From an uncultured Eubacteriales bacterium (GTDB taxonomy: Bacteria; Bacillota; Clostridia; Christensenellales; UBA1242), in NCBI GenBank assembly GCA_958420145.1, contig CATZIR010000034.1, positions 1 through 6,474 of the forward strand: 6,474 bases of DNA, read 5' to 3'. Positions within the stretch are counted from its first letter, which is position 1, and each line of letters opens with the position of its first letter. The notes beneath the pieces were generated by a model. It ran no database searches, was not told where the DNA came from, and was given only the letters and a program-made list of their open reading frames with translations. The translations under genes were made by a program, and so were the position numbers. Positions 3,327 through 6,474 of the stretch are shown piece by piece.

Positions 3327-5627
3327 ATGAAAAATAGGATTTTGAATTATAGACCGTTTGCGATTATATTTCTTGGGCTTATTATTGGTGTGAACATAGT
3401 TGGCGCTATACTAAAAGCAGATACTGTTCTATGGGTAGTGCTAATAGTTCTATCAAGTTTGATAAGTCTATTTTTCGCTATATATTCTATTATTTTATTT
3501 CGCTACAAAAACGAAAACGATAGCGACTATGTTATGAATAACAAGCACTACAAAAATCGTGCAACAGTTGTTATTAAAGGTGTTTGCCTATTTGTGCTTG
3601 CAATAATCTTAGGTTTAAGTAGTGGCTTTGCTACGGTGGGTCATAAACTAGGCAAGTTGGACGCAATCATTAGCGACGATTCGGTGAGTTTAGATTGCAC
3701 GCTTATCGGTAGAGTCGCTAAAACCAATGGCACAACTTATGCCGTACTTGAAGATATAACGATAGACGGCGAAAGTTATAAAGGTATTAAAATAAAAATA
3801 AGTGCGATAGACACTAACGGCAACTTTGATTTGCAAGTGGGCGATATTGTTAGTAGCGAAACAAGAATTTTCAAAAATAGTTTTGTGTATAATAACGGCG
3901 AACTAAATTTCAAACTACTAACAGACAATATCTTTTATTCTGGCTACTTCAAAAGCACCTACATTAATGTTAGCCACGGCAAGACAAACATATTTGAAAA
4001 GATAAACATAACCACTCGTGAAAAACTAGAAAAGTATATGAGCAAAGATAGTGCTGGCATTGCAACGGCACTACTGCTGGGCGACAAAGATTATCTAGAC
4101 GACGATGTATACGCTAGTTTCCAAAAATCGGGGCTTGCACATATTCTTTCTATTTCTGGACTACATGTTGGCTTTATTGTGGCGCTACTTGTTTACTTTC
4201 TCAAAAAGTGCAAACTTAGTAGCAAAGTTCAGTTTGTTATTTGTATTATGTTCCTAGGTCTATACTCCACAATTTGTGGGTTTAGCAGTTCTGTTGTTAG
4301 AGCAAGCATTATGAGTTTGTGTATGATGCTTAGTTTCTTGTGCAAAGAGCGTGGCGATATGCTGTCTAGTCTTGGACTGTCTGGCATTCTCATTATGTCA
4401 ATCAATCCGTTTAACGCACTCACTCTTGGCTTCAAACTATCATTCCTAGCCGTGTTTGGACTCATTACTTTGAGTGAACCAATCAATAGATTTTTAACAA
4501 AACTACATATTCCACAAGTTATTTCTGCGTCGGTTGCTACAACATTGTCTGCCGAACTTATGACCTTGCCAGTTGTTGCAAACTGTTTTGGTGGGCTACC
4601 AGTTATTGGACTAATTGCGAACCTACTAATTCTACCTGTGTTTAGTGTTCTATTTAGCATATTGTTTGTTGTGTTTTTGATTAACATAGTTTTGCCACTT
4701 GGAAATTTGTTCGTGCCATTTAGTTATGTGCTAACATCGTTTGTGAGTGTCACAACAGTGTTAAGTTCTTTTGCCATAATCAATCTGCTTTGGTTTTCTG
4801 GCTTAGCCACAGTTTCTTACTATGTTCTACTCTTTATCATATCAAACTTTGTTATGCTCAAACCTAAACTAAAACTATATGTGTCGAGTATGCTAGTTGT
4901 CGTGCTAACCATTAGCCTAATTGCGTGCAATTTTAGTGAGTATAAATCACAAAACACTATCTTAGCGTTTAGTGGAGTAGAAAACACAGTCGCAGTCACA
5001 ACCGAAAAGAGCGAGTTTGTGCTAATCGGTATGGGTGACGGCAGTGACTACGAGTATAACTTGCTTGAATTGTCACTTGGTAGAAAACAAATAAAGAGCA
5101 TTGATGTTCTGTGCCTTCCGTTATACACTGCGTCTAACCAAGACAAACTCATTGAGATGTGCGCGAGCAAAAGAGTGGACAATGTGATTTTACCATCTAG
5201 TTTGGACGAAATTCAAAGGACGGTTTTAATGGAAAAACTGCCAGCAAGAACAAATGTCACTTTTTCCAATTTTGACAACTTAAGTTTTAGTAATCTCACA
5301 ATTAGTGGCTTGAAAGCAAGTGGAAAAATAAAAGTGGTTATGGTGCAGGCTGAGGTTGAACACGAAGTCAAACAAATATTGCTTGTGCAAGACAAATTAA
5401 CCGAAAATCAGGCTAGCAAGATTATCGAAAGTTACGCTTTGCACCCAAATTTCGTGGTGGCGAACACTTACTCTATTGGTCTAGAAACATTGTTTACTGA
5501 ACTTGCCAAAGACTACAAAATTATTTTTAATAGCAACTCCAACTACGAAAGCACTTTCCTAAGTCATCAGTCATCTTCAAATTTTGTGAGCAAAATTGAT
5601 AGTTTATGTTGGACTTATTCCTTTTGA
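3327..5627 (+). CDS. comEC: ComEC/Rec2-family DNA-uptake channel
   Basis: ComEC is the inner-membrane channel that passes single-stranded DNA into the cytoplasm during natural transformation. At 766 residues it matches the family (B. subtilis about 776). Order: membrane helices at about 12-29, 33-57 and 81-103; a soluble OB-like DUF4131 region at about 117-215; then the Competence domain, about 240-510. It opens with the hallmark GIATALLLGD (244-253) and HILSISGLHVGF (272-283), and has many membrane helices up to about 534. The last 230 residues occupy the place of the metallo-beta-lactamase-like domain, but neither the usual DVGQGDA nor the HxHxDH metal motif is present: the matching places read LAFSGVENT (546-554) and LPLYTASNQDKL (597-608). 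The nuclease activity proposed for this domain is therefore doubtful. The ribosome binding site is weak (AGG, 3312-3314). The frame is intact, with a TGA stop 17 bases before holA. Confidence 0.93.
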   Translation: MKNRILNYRPFAIIFLGLIIGVNIVGAILKADTVLWVVLIVLSSLISLFFAIYSIILFRYKNENDSDYVMNNKHYKNRATVVIKGVCLFVLAIILGLSSGFATVGHKLGKLDAIISDDSVSLDCTLIGRVAKTNGTTYAVLEDITIDGESYKGIKIKISAIDTNGNFDLQVGDIVSSETRIFKNSFVYNNGELNFKLLTDNIFYSGYFKSTYINVSHGKTNIFEKINITTREKLEKYMSKDSAGIATALLLGDKDYLDDDVYASFQKSGLAHILSISGLHVGFIVALLVYFLKKCKLSSKVQFVICIMFLGLYSTICGFSSSVVRASIMSLCMMLSFLCKERGDMLSSLGLSGILIMSINPFNALTLGFKLSFLAVFGLITLSEPINRFLTKLHIPQVISASVATTLSAELMTLPVVANCFGGLPVIGLIANLLILPVFSVLFSILFVVFLINIVLPLGNLFVPFSYVLTSFVSVTTVLSSFAIINLLWFSGLATVSYYVLLFIISNFVMLKPKLKLYVSSMLVVVLTISLIACNFSEYKSQNTILAFSGVENTVAVTTEKSEFVLIGMGDGSDYEYNLLELSLGRKQIKSIDVLCLPLYTASNQDKLIEMCASKRVDNVILPSSLDEIQRTVLMEKLPARTNVTFSNFDNLSFSNLTISGLKASGKIKVVMVQAEVEHEVKQILLVQDKLTENQASKIIESYALHPNFVVANTYSIGLETLFTELAKDYKIIFNSNSNYESTFLSHQSSSNFVSKIDSLCWTYSF

Positions 5628-5638
5628 TTTGGTAAAAT
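5609..5638 (+). promoter_or_regulatory. Candidate internal promoter giving leaderless holA mRNA
   Basis: TTGGAC (5609-5614), an 18-base spacer and TAAAAT (5633-5638) precede holA ATG by 6 bases, so transcription would begin at the start codon. No clear ribosome binding site lies in the 17-base comEC-holA gap, which fits. The -35 is poor, and AT-rich DNA gives such matches by chance. Confidence 0.25.
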
Positions 5639-5644
5639 ATTTGT

Positions 5645-6474
5645 ATGAAATTTGTTGAACTAAAAAATAGCCTAAAGAATGAAGTTTTGCCTTGCTATCT
5701 AGTGCAGGGAGAAGATGATTTTTTGTGCAATAGCAGTTTGAACTTGATTGAAAGACAAATGTTTGACGAGATAATGAGAAATAATCTCAACAAACAAGTT
5801 ATATCAACTGAAAATCTTGACGCAAATAAGTTTATTGACATTCTAAACACAGTCCCATTTTTTGCAAAACAAAAACTGGTTATTCTAAAACAATATGACG
5901 ACAAAGTGTCTAATGATATTATCTCTCAACTAAAAAACTATCTTCTAAACTCTAGTTCTAGCACAGTGCTTGTAATCTATGCGCTAAATTCTAGTGACGC
6001 TTTCAAATCACTAAAAAATAATGTAACTGTGGTTGATTGTTCAAGGCTAGATAAAAAAAATATTACTGGTTGGGTGCTTGCAAAATTAAAAAATACTAAA
6101 AAAATGGTCGATAACAGCGAAGTGAGTGTTACAATCAATGCAGATGCCCTAGACTTGCTAATCGACTACACCAATAGTTACTTATCTAAAATTTCTATGG
6201 AAATTGACAAACTAATTGCTTACGCTAGTAGCACAATAACCAAGCAAGATGTTGAAAATTTGGTCAGTAAAGACCTTGAATACTCAATTTTTGAACTAAC
6301 CGAAGCCATTGGTCAATGTGATAAAACAAAGGCTGTAATGATTAAAAACGACCTTATGAGTAACCGTAAAACCTTTAACACAACTTTGTCGGTTTGCTCA
6401 AGTTTCTTTAGAAGATTATTTTTGTCAATCACTTCGCCACTACCAAATAGTGAAATAGCGTCTATGCTTGGCGT
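5645..6474 (+). CDS. holA: DNA polymerase III delta subunit, 3' end cut by window
   Basis: HolA is the clamp-loader subunit that opens the beta sliding clamp. I translated this frame directly: 276 codons run without a stop to the window edge. The family is about 330-345 residues, so about 60 are missing. The N-terminal AAA+-like domain opens with CYLVQGEDDFL (17-27), the usual YLL-GEE--L signature without a Walker A, as expected for delta. TVPFFAKQKLVIL (69-81) is the conserved segment whose Phe72-Phe73 correspond to the clamp-contacting residues. The LEYSIFELTEAIG motif (211-223) marks the start of the C-terminal collar domain. It follows comEC by 17 bases on the same strand, a standard Bacillota arrangement (often with rpsT next), and is probably co-transcribed. 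No good ribosome binding site is visible; ATG 5645 is chosen because the signature then sits at the normal distance from the start. Confidence 0.93.
   Translation, partial: MKFVELKNSLKNEVLPCYLVQGEDDFLCNSSLNLIERQMFDEIMRNNLNKQVISTENLDANKFIDILNTVPFFAKQKLVILKQYDDKVSNDIISQLKNYLLNSSSSTVLVIYALNSSDAFKSLKNNVTVVDCSRLDKKNITGWVLAKLKNTKKMVDNSEVSVTINADALDLLIDYTNSYLSKISMEIDKLIAYASSTITKQDVENLVSKDLEYSIFELTEAIGQCDKTKAVMIKNDLMSNRKTFNTTLSVCSSFFRRLFLSITSPLPNSEIASMLG

Noticed and set aside
4229..4687. 152-codon minus-strand frame inside comEC
   Set aside because: It lies opposite the conserved membrane part of comEC and looks like a reversed hydrophobic reading; no ribosome binding site of its own was noted.
5213..5395. 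60-codon minus-strand frame inside the comEC 3' region
   Set aside because: Short shadow frame opposite an intact coding sequence, with low-complexity Ser/Thr/Cys-rich translation.
5695..5904. 69-codon minus-strand frame near the right end
   Set aside because: It lies opposite the N-terminal part of holA, whose + strand translation carries clear delta-subunit motifs.

Overview
The window is a low-GC (clearly AT-rich by eye; not calculated) bacterial chromosome segment, with every convincing gene on the + strand. Gene content and order (rpmG-secE-nusG-rplK-rplA, then comEC-holA), a short four-cysteine L33, strong AGGAGG-type ribosome binding sites and U-tract terminators all point to a Bacillota (Firmicutes) lineage, probably an uncultured Clostridia- or Erysipelotrichia-like one. 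TGA acts as a stop (end of comEC), so this is not a TGA-Trp mollicute. I cannot name the species.

Layout: (1) 24-635, an unrecognised lysine/glutamate-rich protein whose reading frame stays open to the left window edge. (2) 636-844, a 209-base gap with several inverted repeats, a good sigma-A promoter (TTGACA, 17 bases, TAATAT) and a terminator-like hairpin just before the rpmG ribosome binding site. (3) 845-3135, the transcription/translation operon rpmG-secE-nusG-rplK-rplA. rplK and rplA are each preceded by a GGGAG...AAAACCAC element that copies the L1 binding site of 23S rRNA, so L1 probably represses both. (4) 3136-3326, a structured gap with a hairpin, two tandem intrinsic terminators and a new promoter overlapped by a near-palindrome. 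The usual next genes, rplJ and rplL, are absent. (5) 3327-5627 comEC, the DNA-uptake channel, and (6) 5645-window end holA, the clamp-loader delta subunit, cut by the window edge.

The first operon supplies ribosomal proteins, the Sec translocon subunit and an elongation factor, probably with feedback control by L1. The second unit pairs a DNA-uptake channel with a replication protein, a common Bacillota neighbourhood.

I see no mobile element, CRISPR array, tRNA, rRNA or clearly new system. The most interesting points are the two L1-mimic leaders, the unusual proline loop of L11, the ComEC C-terminal domain without a recognisable metal site, the loss of rplJ/rplL from the cluster, and the unexplained RNA-like structures in the two gaps.
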